Source: Chionoecetes opilio (lineage: Eukaryota > Arthropoda > Malacostraca > Decapoda > Majidae). From it: 64,000 nucleotides of DNA. A program made the position numbers and the translations under genes. Every line of letters starts with the position of its first letter. Position 1 is the stretch's first letter. Below are positions 53,714-64,000 of this stretch, piece by piece. The stretch covers positions 1 through 64,000 of the forward strand of contig JACEEZ010020422.1 in NCBI GenBank assembly GCA_016584305.1, in the 5' to 3' direction. The notes under the pieces were generated by a model. It ran no database searches. It worked only from the letters and a program-made list of their open reading frames with translations, and had not been told where the DNA came from.

Positions 53714-55299
53714 TACTGGTTTTTTTTCGAAAAAATATATGAATGGCATATTAACGATAATCAGAAGAAGTGGTCAAAGATTAATTATGGAAATGGCCTA
53801 AGCAATTCAATAATTAAGTCAAAACAGAGTAGCCCCGAGGTAATCAAAGAAGGAAGTTCTGTATTGATGGAATTCCTTATAACTGTAAATATATTAGAGA
53901 AAGCCATGGAAATGGAGTCCTGCTTGACCTGTTTGGGGTTCAGCCAAAGTCATGTTAGCTGTGTATAAACAAACATGGATAACCTATGGTATGATATTTC
54001 AAAAGAGGCCTCAAGATCCAACAGCTGAAAATGTAAGGAAAAATCTCTGAGAAACTATCCATCTAAGTTAGCGATACAAAAGAGTTATATTAGACTGTAC
54101 AGAGTTTTCACATTTAAACCAAAAAACTTGCACTGCACAAGCTGCAACATATTCTTAATTTATAAGCCACCACAATACTGTCAAAACTTTTGGTGGGAAT
54201 CCACACAACAGGCTTGATTCCTTGTTTTCGAATGTTGTATGGAGGCTGTACTTTGTAAGGTATAGTTTGAAAAGAGTTCTGGATAAGTTGAACCGGGGAT
54301 GCCCTAATGGTTGATCGTGGCGTCAATATTGCCTGACTTGGTTACTTGCAAAAAAAGCAAAGTTATTACAACATGCCTCCGTTTACTAAGAAAGAAGGAT
54401 GAAAGTGGTCGTAGGATTATTAAATCAAAGTGAAATTTCTAAAACAAGGGATCAAGTGCATCACTACGCATTCATTCGAACGAGTCATAGAACGCATGAA
54501 AAATTACAAATGTTGTCACGAACCAATATAATATGCAGTTGTGGCACTTACTAGACCAAAATTATGGTATAGTAGCAGTGAGTGCAACAAGGAGCCTCCT
54601 CTACTGATGAGTAAGGTGTTCACAACTGAATGCCTCAAACTTACTCTGCCCCATGCCATATGGAAAAGTCTCTTCCCAAAACAATAATCTGATGTGATCT
54701 ATTTTGAAGTCCCCTTCCCGCATCCCCTTTGTGTTCATTCAGGCAACGTGTTTAGTGTTTTGTGTCTGTGCCACGGGTTTTAATTTATTTAGGCCTCTTT
54801 CAGAATGAAGACTTGCATAAGGGAGTTGGACAGGAATAAGGTGTGGCGCAAGTGTAGAAAGTCTTGTGCAGTGGGGGCTGTGGAAAGAGGGGAAGCATGC
54901 AGTTAGGCAAGTTCAGGAGAGAGCAAGAGTGAAAGTTATGAAATGAGACAGTTTGAGAGGCGAATGAGAGCTCTGTTTGCCCAGCAATGATATAGATTGA
55001 AAAAAATCCAATAACATAAAGTAAGGTAGTACAGTATCAGTAATATAGGTTCTTGAATCAAAACCTATTTTGTACAAAAGCTATTTCGCTATACAAAAAT
55101 TCGTCGAGACGTAGAAAACAAACATCCACGGTTGTGAACATAAAAACTGTTGTATCTTTCGCAAACTTCCCGTACTATGAGAAAGTAAAAGCAGCAAAAT
55201 TAATTTTTGTTTTCTTTAATAAGCATTATAATATATAACGATACATCTACTTGCTTGATGGGTTGGAAGACATCCTTATAACTATAACCACCATCTTTT
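53714..55299. other. Stretch without recognisable gene
   Basis: It would include the 3' UTR of the candidate exon; no clear AATAAA lies close by. Short frames only. Confidence 0.3.
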
Positions 55300-55995
55300 C
55301 ACTTCCAGTCCATCACTAAGAATACCATTACATCAAAAACAGCCCCACACTCTATCACAAAGGAATTACCATTACATCAACACAGCCCCAAAATCTATCA
55401 CAAAGAATACCATCTACATTCAACCACAGCCCCCAACTCTCTCACAAAGAATACCCATTACATCAACACAGCCCCAACTCTATCACCAAGAATACCATAC
55501 ATCAAACAGCCCAACTCTATCACAAAGAATACCATTACATCAAACACAGGCCCCAACTCTATCACAAAGAATACCATTACCATAAACAACAGACCCCAAC
55601 TCCTATACACTAAGGAATACCATTACATCAACACAAGCCCCAACTCTATCACAAAGAATACCATTACATCAACACAAGCCCCAACTCTATCACAAAGAAT
55701 ACATTACATCAACACAGCCCCAACTCTATCACAAGAATACCCATTACATCAACACAGCCCCCAACTCTATCACAAAGAATACCATACATCAACACAGCCC
55801 CCAACTCTATCACCAAGAAATACCATTACATCAACACAGCCCCAACTCTATCACAAAGGAATACAGTCACATCAACACAGCCCCAACTCTATCACAAGAA
55901 TACCATTACATCAACACAAGCCCCAATCTATCACAAAGAATACCATTACATCAACACAGCCCCGACTCTTCACTAAGAATACCATTACGCAACTC
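55300..55995 (+). repeat. 40-bp tandem array, about 17 copies
   Basis: The unit is CCATTACATCAACACAGCCC then CAACTCTATCACAAAGAATA, 40 bases, with frequent one-base indels, notably CAACAC/CAAACAC and GCCCC/GCCC. One more degenerate unit (AAGAATGCATCACATCAAAC ... CCCAACCTC) lies at 56297-56330, beyond the MITE, so the array was split. Confidence 0.92.
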
Positions 55996-56004
55996 ATCAA
56001 CTAA

Positions 56005-56294
56005 GGCCCGTAACAAGAGTCATGATGAAAGTCACGACGAATACATGTGTCATGGATGAGGTCGATGGCAAAAGTTCCATGATGAAGGTCGAGCGACGCA
56101 AACGTCGAATGACCTGAGGAATTGTTACCCTAAAAGGGATATTTTTCAGGAAAGAAAGAGCAGCGCGAGAGACCACGGGGTTCGGACCAGAAGCTTGCTC
56201 TTCGTTCCAAAAAATATCCCTTTTATGGTAACATTCTCGGTATTTCGACCGTATCGTTCGCTCCGACCTTCATCATGACTCTTGGTACTGGGCC
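56005..56294. mobile_element. Harbinger-type MITE, copy 2, inside the 40-bp array
   Basis: The left end is GGCCCGTAACAAGAGTCATG and the reversed right end is GGCCCAGTACCAAGAGTCAT, followed by GATGAAGGTC. The core has AAAAGGGATATTTTTCAGGAA against TTCCAAAAAATATCCCTTTT. TAA lies on both sides (56002-56004 and 56295-56297). It belongs to the same family as 52548-52755 but is longer (290 bp). Confidence 0.82.
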
Positions 56295-56297
56295 TAA

Positions 56298-56589
56298 GAA
56301 TGCATCACATCAAACACTGTCCCAACCTCATCATCATCAATTCACCACAGAGGTTTCCATTCTCTTATTACCAGAACCTGTATTACGATCAAACAAACTC
56401 TGGTAAATAAATTTTTTCATAAAAAAACATAAGCCTTGTAACATCGGCTTCAAAGCTGCTTTTGTCAAAAATATATTCTTTCAATGGTAAACAGGGTTCA
56501 TTTTTGTGAATAAAACAAAGTCACTCCATGGGTAACCTGTCCACCCCAAAATGGCTTGTACTGGTGTTACCATGCAGAGATGGATGCAC
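56298..56589. other. Spacer with a last degenerate 40-bp unit
   Basis: The remnant of the array occupies the first ~35 bases. The rest is unrecognised. Confidence 0.35.
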
Positions 56590-57606
56590 TTGGTGAACAA
56601 GTGGAGTTCCACAAGGGTCTGTGTTGGGCCATTACTATTTTTGATTTACATCAAAGACTTGGATAGTGGATTAGCCCAGTGATATCAGCAAGGTTGCTGA
56701 TGAATAAGTTAGGTAGGATTATTGGATCACAGTCTGACGTAAACATATTGCAGGGAGACTTAGATACAACTTAAACGAGTGGGGCAGTCACGATGGAAGA
56801 TGGGAATTTAATATTGATAAATGTAGCGTATGATGTTGGTAGAAAAAAACCCTGGTAATAGATACACCCATAAAGCAAAGTATCGCTGAAAAAGATCAGA
56901 AGGTGAAAAAGATCTTGGAGTGAGGGTGAGCCAGACCTCGACCTAGGAAACACATGTATTGAGGCCAGAAATAGAGCTAATAGAGTATTAGGGATTCATT
57001 ACCAGAAGTGTTATACATGTAGAAGTGCATTAGTTATTCTAACAGCTTTATGCTGGCTTAGGTCAGGTCATCACCTAGGGACTAGCAGTTTCAGTTTGGT
57101 CTCCATATTACCAGGATGGATATAGTGTGTTAGAAAAAGTTGCAGAGAAGGGAGACCACAAATGCTACAAGGATGTGTAACTTAGTTATGAGAGGAGATT
57201 GAAGTTATTCAAATTTACACTCACTCGGAGACGCAGAGTAAGGGCGATCTGATAGAGTTTTTTAAGTGGATAAAGGGATGTAATAAAGGAGAGGTAGGAA
57301 AAGTTCTGACGGCTTTTAACCAGGGTAGAAACAAGAAGTAACGGATTCAAAGCTGAGAAAGCTGTAGATTTAGAAAGGAAATAGGAAAAAATGGTACACA
57401 AATTAGGGTGGTGAATGAGTGGAATGGTCTCAGTAGAAGGTAGTTAGTGCTGATTCATTAGGGAGCTTAAAGGGGAGATGGGATAGGTTCATGGATGGGG
57501 ATGAAAGGTGGAGGTAGTAGTGTTAAGGTGACAGGAACTACCACGTGTAGGCCTCACGGCCTCTTGTAGCTTCCTTTATTTTTCTTATGTGTCTTATGTT
57601 CTTATG
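56590..57606 (+). pseudogene. LINE 3' half: reverse transcriptase, C-terminus and 3' end
   Basis: Starting at a 5' truncation, the plus strand reads SSTRVCVGPLL / LLFLIYIKDLDSGL, with GxxQGSVLGPLLF recognisable across a shift, then SSDIS(K) and ADE. IIGSQSDVNILQGDLDT follows, then WEFNIDKCS, VGRKNPGN, EKDLGV near 56900 and ARNRANRVLGFI. After a long decayed C-terminal part with KLFKFTLTRRRRVRxDLIEF-like and KGCNKGEVGKVL segments it ends RFMDGDERWR. The 3' end (57540-57606) has GGAACTACCACGTGTAGGCC, CTTGTAGCTTCCTT and a TCTTATGTGTCTTATGTTCT tail. The catalytic FADD is damaged. It is the longest of four copies of this family here. Confidence 0.72.
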
Positions 57607-58385
57607 ACTTCTTGAGGTGTACTTTGCCATCATTACCCAAAACAACATGGTATTTCCCCTCCGGAAGCACACCTCTTCTCCTGTAAGGACATTTGTATGT
57701 GTGCCTGTAAGGGCACTTCATCTTATAAAAGTCCAGTGCCACAACATTTGCACTTGACGGGCCACCATCTGGGCTTACTCTTAAATTGGATTTTGTTTCA
57801 CAAATGAATAAGCCAGTTTCTGATAACTTTTGATCATGCTTATGGTTCATGTTTTTATAGTATAGTTTCTCACAAAAGGTTCACTTCTTTTTCCATATTC
57901 AGTAGCACTGTTTCCAACTGAATTTGGACTGCCCCATGATGAATCACCACAAAAAAACATATTGTCACTTACAATCCCTGCTATAATGAGCAGCCAGGTG
58001 GGAGAGTGTTGATGTTAAAGGCTCCAAACCTCTTTGTTTTTTTCCATAGAGCAACAACCTTGGCTGACCTTGGTAAACTTTTCTAATGTTTTCCCTGATG
58101 GTATCGTGAAGTGCTGAGATAAATCGGGACTATAAATGATGTACCACGGTTCTGTATGAAAACGTTGTGCCAAACTCTGGAGAGTGATACAATTTTGTTG
58201 CTGGAGATGGTTGATACGATGCTGCAAAGTTACGGCATTCGTTTCTTCATTAAGCCGGAAGTCGTTGTCCAGTCTCATCTGGTGCTGATCGAACACACAT
58301 GCCTTGTACATGATTTGATGAGGAAACAGTCTGCCGTGGGCTGCTAGGTCATGTCTTGCCCATAAAGATTTCTTTTAGTTTGGGA
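57602..58385 (-). pseudogene. Unrecognised decayed coding region
   Basis: On the minus strand an open frame from about 58385 reads KKSLWARHDLAAHGRLFPHQ then IMYKACVFDQHQMRLDND (ATG at 58311). It continues through RINHLQQQNCITLQSLAQRF and HTEPWYIIYSPDLSQHFTIP to a stop at 58015. A one-base shift allows LTSTLSHLAAHYSRD, then CGDSSWGSPNSVGNSATEYG, and a last frame (57850-57602) reads LFICETKSNLRVSPDGGPSS ... CPYRHTYKCPYRRRGVLPEG and KYHVVLGNDGKVHLKKS. The paired CPYR(H/R)xYK segments look zinc-binding. The sense of one continuous decayed protein is convincing, but I do not recognise the family; a transposon-encoded protein is likely because the region is sandwiched between mobile elements. Confidence 0.45.
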
Positions 58386-58739
58386 AGCCATAACCTAAAT
58401 AATGCAAAACATTATTGGGGACAGGAGTGAAGAAAAAATTACTATTATCAAAAACGGCTATTATTATTACTTTACAACTACAAATTTCCGTCACTCGTGA
58501 GTCACAGGACGACTCACTTTCCTGCGTTAAGCGGCATCCACGGTGCGTTTCGTCGGACTGTTTCGTCGAACTTCCCATGTGGTTTGGAATGTTTGGTCAA
58601 CTTTGAGGGTCATTAGGCCGAACCTGTGCGATGAAATGGTTAGGTGAAAGTATTACGAATGTTGCACAGTTCCATTGAAACAAGTATCTTCATCAGACAA
58701 AAGCCGTAACCCCCCTTCCTAAAACTTGGCCAGGAATGA
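58386..58739. other. Spacer
   Basis: No gene. Contains short inverted TCGT(C)GA motifs only. Confidence 0.25.
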
Positions 58740-59405
58740 ATAGGTCGTGTCCTCGGGAAAAAACCAGGGAAGTGACGGCATTATACGAAAAAAGTGTCGC
58801 CCCGCCCGCAGTTCAAACGGGAGGGGATCGCCCCTTCGACCCCTGACGAGATATTAACATAACCGCAAATTAAACTAACTCCTAACGGATGGGGTTGGGT
58901 GGGAGGGCAGGTCGGGGTGTGTCTATGGCATTATTAGGGACAACTTCTATGTACTTTCTTTAATTTGTATATGGTTTAAAGGGTTTAAGCAATGCAGAAA
59001 ATGAATAAATACTGCACATATACTAAGCAAAAAATATTATGTTAAGTGGTAACACGATGGTAGCGACCGCGCAGTTCTCGTCCACTATAACCCATTTAGC
59101 CCACATGAACGCGTCTTCATATGTCGTCGTTCTCTTTAAACAATCCACCTCCTCCCTTTTCATCACCAATAGCTACGTTATTATATATGCCGCTAAAGTT
59201 AAAACATTAACAACAAACAAGCGTCAGCACCTCCCACGAATCGCTTCAATCTTTGTTTGTTATGGTTTATGTTATTGTTGGTGAAGCGGGTGGCCAGCGT
59301 TGTGACTAGATGTGTTGGCAAACAGGTCAAAGCCAATGCTTGTTTGGTTCAACGAAACAGTCCGCCGAACTGCCTCGTGTGATACCCGCTTTACACCTTT
59401 ATAAA
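58740..59405 (+). repeat. Dispersed repeat R1, copy c
   Basis: Aligns with the reverse of 4170-2925 and with 1-190. It contains GAAGTGACGGCATTATACGA, a GC-rich block, TAACATAACCGCAAATTAAAC, CGCGCAGTTCTCGTCCACTA, CAATCCACCTCCTCCC, AACAGTCCGCC and GTGATACCCGCTTT. It lacks the minisatellite present in copy b. Confidence 0.62.
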
Positions 59406-61359
59406 GAGAGTATGACAACTCGATTTATGAAGCACCTTCTTGCTGTCAGGGCCTCTCCGTGCACTACAGGACCCCGGAAAAGTTTTCAAGCCATGAACCC
59501 CGCAGTATATCATATATATATTTTGGATGTCTATTACATGGATAAATGATATTCTGATCCCCAGTGCCAAAAAAGGGGAAAAAAAATCATCGTATAAATA
59601 TTGTATTATAATATACTATATCAAAATTTTCTGTTATATACCGCAATGGCAGTGCCTACAACATGGCTTACCCCATCATTAAGTGGATGTACGAACCCTT
59701 CCATCAGTGGTGATAAATCCTCAAAAGGCAAGGAAGGACTTGAGTGGGCTTTGTCCCAGGTACAAAGTAAATCTTAGGTGTTGCGCCCGCTGGAGGGAAA
59801 GACTGACTTCATTTCTGGTACAAAGTTGGCCACGCATACATAATGCCACAACCATGTTTGCAGCTTCCATCATCTCGAAAAAATGTTACCCATATATGTA
59901 GAATGGGCATTATATAACTAGCTTTGTGTCACCCTCATAAATTGGAAAGAATATTAGTCCTTACTCGATGTCTTAGTATATTTGATTTAAATTTATTGTT
60001 TTTTTTTTTCCCAAAATTTTTTACCATAGGAGCCTACATACTTCATCTACTGACCATTATAAGATTAAACATTCCTTATGTCCTCAACAACAGCTCAGTT
60101 AAGAGTGTGGTAAAATTAGCATGCATGTCCAATAGGGGTCCAATTGCATGTCGATTAGATTAAATCTTGGTTTTACTATAATGTTTAAAAATAAAGTAGT
60201 TGCAAAATAAAGGCTTTTTTACTTGTTTACCTTTGTGTTACGTGGGATTGAGAGATAGGTTCTTATTGATGCTTTTACAAATGGAGAATGTTTTTCAGTA
60301 CCAAAACGTCTAAGAAGTGTATTTGTTAGAATGTGTCTCATTGTCTAAAATCGCAGGACAAACCACACTTCTTTGAGGTTTACACAGGGAAAAAACTTAT
60401 CTCCCATTAGGACATGCATCACATATTAATCGAAAAAAAAACATCTGGTCTAAAAATCTTGCAACAGTCAGAAACGAAAATTAGTACCGTTTGATGTCCT
60501 TACTAAATAGTTACTGGTATTTTTTTACCATTAATGTTGGTGATTTTTGTGGAATTGGGAATACATCTCATTAAGAACATTTAAATACCATAGGTAGTCA
60601 GTACAATACTAAAACAAAATGTAAAAGTCAACTTACCCATGCACTGACATTACGGCTTCAATATTTCTTCTGTTGTAGCATGAAGCCAAAACACACATAG
60701 GGAGACTCCTTCTGTCTGCAGTTGTCTGACACAGGTTGGCTCTAATATGGACATATTACCTTAATGTGGGTTTATTTGCACGGTGTTATGTGGTTGTCAT
60801 TGCATAATTGATAGCCTCTGTCATTTTCAAAGTTTTCTAGCCGTTTGGCAGCATCCTATATTGTTGCATGCGGTATATTAGGCAACACGCTGAGGTTAGG
60901 ATGGTATTTGGGTGAGGTTATCACCAACGTTAATAAAGTGGGGTCTGGAAGACCACGACATCTCCGTTAACAGTGATCGTCATTCTGGATTAATAAACTT
61001 TCTCACCATCATGTTGGCTCGAATTGATCCACTAAAGAAGATTTTCATGAGAGTTGTTTCAATAGTTTTACGAAGATTCTCTTTACCATGCCCGAAGAGG
61101 TACTGATCTATACAGTCTATAAGTACTGTTTCAGCAGCGATACTGTCCATTTCTCACACGCTATTGACTCCATACTTACATTTTTCTCTTGTGATTGTCT
61201 AAGTCTCGTGGTTTCGCGTTGAAATGATGGGGAGAACAGGATTAATAGACTACAAGTCTGTTGATCCTGGGGAAGAACACGTTGCCGTTGTAGCGATCTC
61301 ACCAGCTACCCTTGGCCCGAGTCTCACAATAGACCTGTTCAGAAAACAATTTTTTCCTA
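59406..61359. other. Unrecognised stretch
   Basis: AT-rich with several T or A homopolymers, for example near 60000. Frames at 60912-61106 (+) and 61302-61117 (-) have no motif I can assign. No repeat copy is identified. Confidence 0.3.
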
Positions 61360-61786
61360 TTTTTATACCCCCCTGCAAGGCTTCCCATGCTTTTTGACCT
61401 GAAAAAGCCGAAAATCACAACCATTTTGAGCTAAAATGTCAGAAACCTTTGCCTCAAGATATTAAGCCCGCGACAGTAGAAAAGCGCCTAATTTTGCCTT
61501 CCGCCAGACTTTTTTTCACCTGAGACTTTTGTTACAATTGGGATAGAACAACAAATTGGGTATCAAATTGAAGCATTTTTAATATTATTTCTGAAAAAAC
61601 AATCCAAGTAAACATTCAAGAAAAAAAAGACACATCATATCCAGAAAAAAAGCAAAATTTTCTGAAAATTTCATATAAATTTCATAAATATTACAATCTT
61701 GACATCAAAAAATGTGTGACAAAGACTCTAAAAACTATTTTCATGTGGCAGAAAACTCTATTGTCTATGTCAGAAGAACACTTCAG
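61360..61786 (-). other. Probable 3' UTR / terminal part of the transposon at 61787-64000
   Basis: A/T-rich, non-coding sequence lies directly downstream of the transposase stop. The element's left terminus should be here, but its partner end is outside the window, so it cannot be defined. Confidence 0.3.
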
Positions 61787-64000
61787 TCATTTTTTCAGAG
61801 TTTGCTTCTTGAAGCTATCAAATCGCTCACGGTTGTATTCCACAGTTTGAAGAAGGTACTGTTTTTGCTGAGAATCTGTGGTAATGATGTTTGCGAAATC
61901 AGTCATCATCTTGACTCCCCGCTCAGCAATGTCATTCACTACTTTTACATTGCTGACATATTCCAGGGCCTTGCTGTAGTCATCACTCCTTGGCCATGTC
62001 GCCACAGGTTGCAGAAGCCAGTCATACTCAATGCCAAGGGTGTCAAGCAGAAGATGACTAGACCAACTAGATCAGCCAGAGTCGTCTTGGCTGTAACCTG
62101 AGGGAACATAGGTTTCCCTCGTCTGAAGCTATCTGGCTTCTCAGTGGCGTGCAGCTTGGCAGCAATATCCTGCTTCTCTTTGTCACTGAGTCTGCTACCG
62201 AAGAGAGCGAACGGCACAACCTCCTGTGTACACTTGTGGTTTTCAAGTTTTTGTAGCACTGCCTGAGCAATCTCTGGATCTGTTCTCTTGAACTTCATCA
62301 TGTCCTTCATGAACTGCAGATCATTTGCAGGAGCATCTGCAGCAAGTGTAGATGACATCCACATGGGTGTATAGAACAGTCCTAGGAAGAGGTTGAGGCG
62401 TTCCAGCTTCACAACAGTTTCTTCATCGTACTCCAGCTGCTCAGCAAACATGAACATCTTCATAGAATACAGGTTTCTGGCCATCCACCTGGCCTGATGA
62501 ATGGCTCCAGGACGACTCCAGTGGATTCCGCGGGGAGGCGTGTCTCCAAGGACGATCAGTGTAAGCTCAGCCATCTCACGGTAGTCAGCTCTAGGAGGCT
62601 TCTCCGACCTCAGGATTTCCTGTAGTATTTCCTTGCACTCTTTCTTCTTTTTATTCAACCATTTTGTCTGATGGACAGGGTTGTAGGGTTGTCTGTGGTA
62701 AGATCTGTCCAAACGTCCTTGAAGTGCTTGAACCAAGGATTCTCTGGGCTCTTGACCTTGCCAAACAGATTCTCCCATACAGCACCAACCAGCACTTCTA
62801 GAATGTGGTGTCTGCAGGCCAGGTAGAACACCTTCCTGTCAAGCTGTTGCTCCAGAAGCTTGGCAGCTCCCCGATGTACTCCACTGTTGCTGGCCGTTGT
62901 GTCAAACACAAGGGCAGTGATCACTCCAGTAAGCCCCCATGCCTCCAGCAAATCCATGGATGCCTCTGCCTGAGCCGTTCCTGTTGAGCTGTCTATCACT
63001 GGTACTCCCAGTAGCTTGCCTTCAGGATATGCAAGTGGTCCTGAGACAAGCACAGCCAGAGTCTCTGACGTGGTCCCAGGATCACTTCCCAGGACATCTC
63101 TCAGCATCTTGCCATCCCAGTGGAGAGCAGCATACTTGGGAGGGTCCTCGCTAAATGCTGCCATGTACTCCTGGCTGATGTGGTACCTTGTCAGCATCCT
63201 GTTCCGTCTCGTTGTTGAGGTTGAGATGACAAACTTGTCCAGGTCAGCTCCACCAGCCTTCAACGTAGCAGAGACTAAGGCTCTACTAAGAGTCTAAGGC
63301 TGACTTGATTGTCAGACAATCCCAGACGATCAGCGGTACTGCAGATGTCAACACACTCCATGACCCTCCTGGGAAATGTGAGAGTCACAGTGTCTTGGTG
63401 ATGTGAACATCCAGGACGAGGTTGTTGGTAATCCATGTCCTCTGCATTCCCTTCACTGTCGGTTGGGTCAGCCCAGGTAGACACATCAGCAGCAGTCCTT
63501 CGCTGTGTGGCAGCTGAAAAATTGTAGAAATTTTGTGACAAATTCATATCTTGTTCCTCTCTCTGCTGCAGTCTTGCAGACCTCTCTGCTTGCTGCTGGG
63601 ACCGTGACTCAAATATCTTGTCATGACCAGACATGTGGGCCTTTCTCTCTGTCTTCTGATCCTGGTAGAAAACCCGATGTCCTTGTCCTTCTTCTCCCTT
63701 TATAGCAGTCGGTTTCTCTCTATTTCCTAGATGGCATCTGAAGCTCCTATGGTCGAGCAGGCTATCTAATTCCAGGACAAAGGCACTCCTTTTCCCTCCA
63801 GGGTCACCTGTTCTACCTTTATTCCTGCTAGATCTCTGTGCTTTTTGTGAAGTGTCATGAAATGCTGCGCTGCATTGTACTTGGTCATGGTCTTGATCCT
63901 AGCCATCTGCCAGAATGGGATGATAGCCTCCAATGTTTCATTGGCGAGTCTTGATGCTTAGGATTCCCTGTATTTTCTGGCAAACTCTGGAGATGGAGGA
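61787..64000 (-). pseudogene. RNase H-like (hAT-related) transposase, decayed, runs off window
   Basis: Read from 64000 down. An N-terminal part SPEFARKYRES / ASRLANETLEAIIPFWQMAR is interrupted by a stop at 63960-63958 and is open from there to 63275. That part includes MSGHDKIFESRSQQQAERSA and a Ser/Asp-rich linker. After a one-base shift come LKAGGADLDKFVISTSTTRR, YAALHWDGKMLRDVLGSDPG, ETLAVLVSGPLAYPEGKLLG, TGVITALVFDTTASNSGVHR and KVFYLACRHHILEVLVGAVW (63263-62655). After another shift come YREMAELTLIVLGDTPPRGI, RPGAIHQARWMARNLYSMKM and NDLQFMKDMMKFKR (62778-62050). A last shift leads to ATWPRSDDYSKALEYVSNVK and VVNDIAERGVKMMTDFANII, stop at 61787. HWDGK and FDTTASN supply likely catalytic Asp residues, and CRHH resembles the C-x2-H of hATs. 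I know this as a multi-copy, generally unnamed arthropod family. The order is complete and similarity strong, so the copy looks fairly young despite three shifts. Confidence 0.7.

Noticed and set aside
55300..55995. Possible CRISPR-like array of regularly spaced repeats
   Set aside because: The 40-bp units are contiguous with no unique spacers, and the genome is eukaryotic.
60912..61302. Possible Tc1-type transposase around LIKWGLEDHD
   Set aside because: A few residues resemble the helix-turn-helix linker of Tc1 proteins, but no further Tc1 motif follows in any frame.

Overview
This window reads as non-coding, repeat-dominated DNA from an arthropod nuclear genome, most likely a decapod crustacean. 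Three things point there: short TTAGG-type runs, the telomere repeat of most arthropods; very heavy di-, tri- and tetranucleotide arrays and minisatellites; and transposase and LINE remnants whose protein signatures I associate with crustacean and insect genomes. The species assignment is inference. I found no complete, intact host gene. The best host candidate is a terminal exon at 53618-53713, with a possible duplicated upstream exon at 51043-51195 and 52125-52275.

Layout. 1-8.6 kb: a three-copy dispersed repeat (R1), a 165-bp tandem repeat, a LINE ORF1 remnant (-), TGTC/CT microsatellites, a 35-bp minisatellite that abuts the 3' end of a LINE reverse-transcriptase remnant (-), then a GC-rich stretch. 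8.6-15 kb: a hAT fragment, an RTE-like LINE 3' end (-) and a 3.1-kb mariner-type element with TA target duplications and a decayed transposase. 15-22 kb: mostly unrecognised sequence ending in a compound GA/GACA array. 22.5-30 kb: one copy of a 1.1-1.3 kb repeat (R2), a coding-like inverted repeat, a LINE 3' fragment and a Harbinger transposase fragment. 30-33 kb: a 50-bp satellite of about 1.9 kb and an ATT array. 33-36.7 kb: a near full-length LINE with readable endonuclease and reverse transcriptase. 36.7-41.5 kb: a 1.26-kb segmental duplication and a 2.4-kb hAT element that keeps a first coding exon and holds three long hairpins. 43.15-45.6 kb: a 2.46-kb element with CACTG termini, about 110-bp inverted repeats and a TAA target duplication; it encodes a cysteine-rich protein usually left unannotated in arthropods. 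46.4-50.2 kb: the second R2 copy and a nest in which a mariner-derived foldback element sits against two LINE fragments of opposite orientation. 51-58.4 kb: foldback and Harbinger-type MITEs, a 40-bp array split by one of them, a LINE 3' half and an unrecognised decayed ORF set (-). 58.7-59.4 kb: the third R1 copy. 61.4-64 kb: a decayed RNase H-like transposase (-) running off the window.

The genes do not form a pathway. What links them is transposon ecology. An autonomous-type mariner (11.8-15.0 kb) and its foldback derivative (48.8-49.7 kb) share ends. A Harbinger transposase remnant (28.6 kb) co-occurs with two TAA-flanked Harbinger-like MITEs (52.5 and 56.0 kb), though I could not link their ends. 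Almost every long reading frame is broken by one-base shifts, which fits either old decay or indel-rich assembly. The most interesting item is the CACTG element, because its ends and target duplication assign a mobile-element identity to a widespread orphan protein family.
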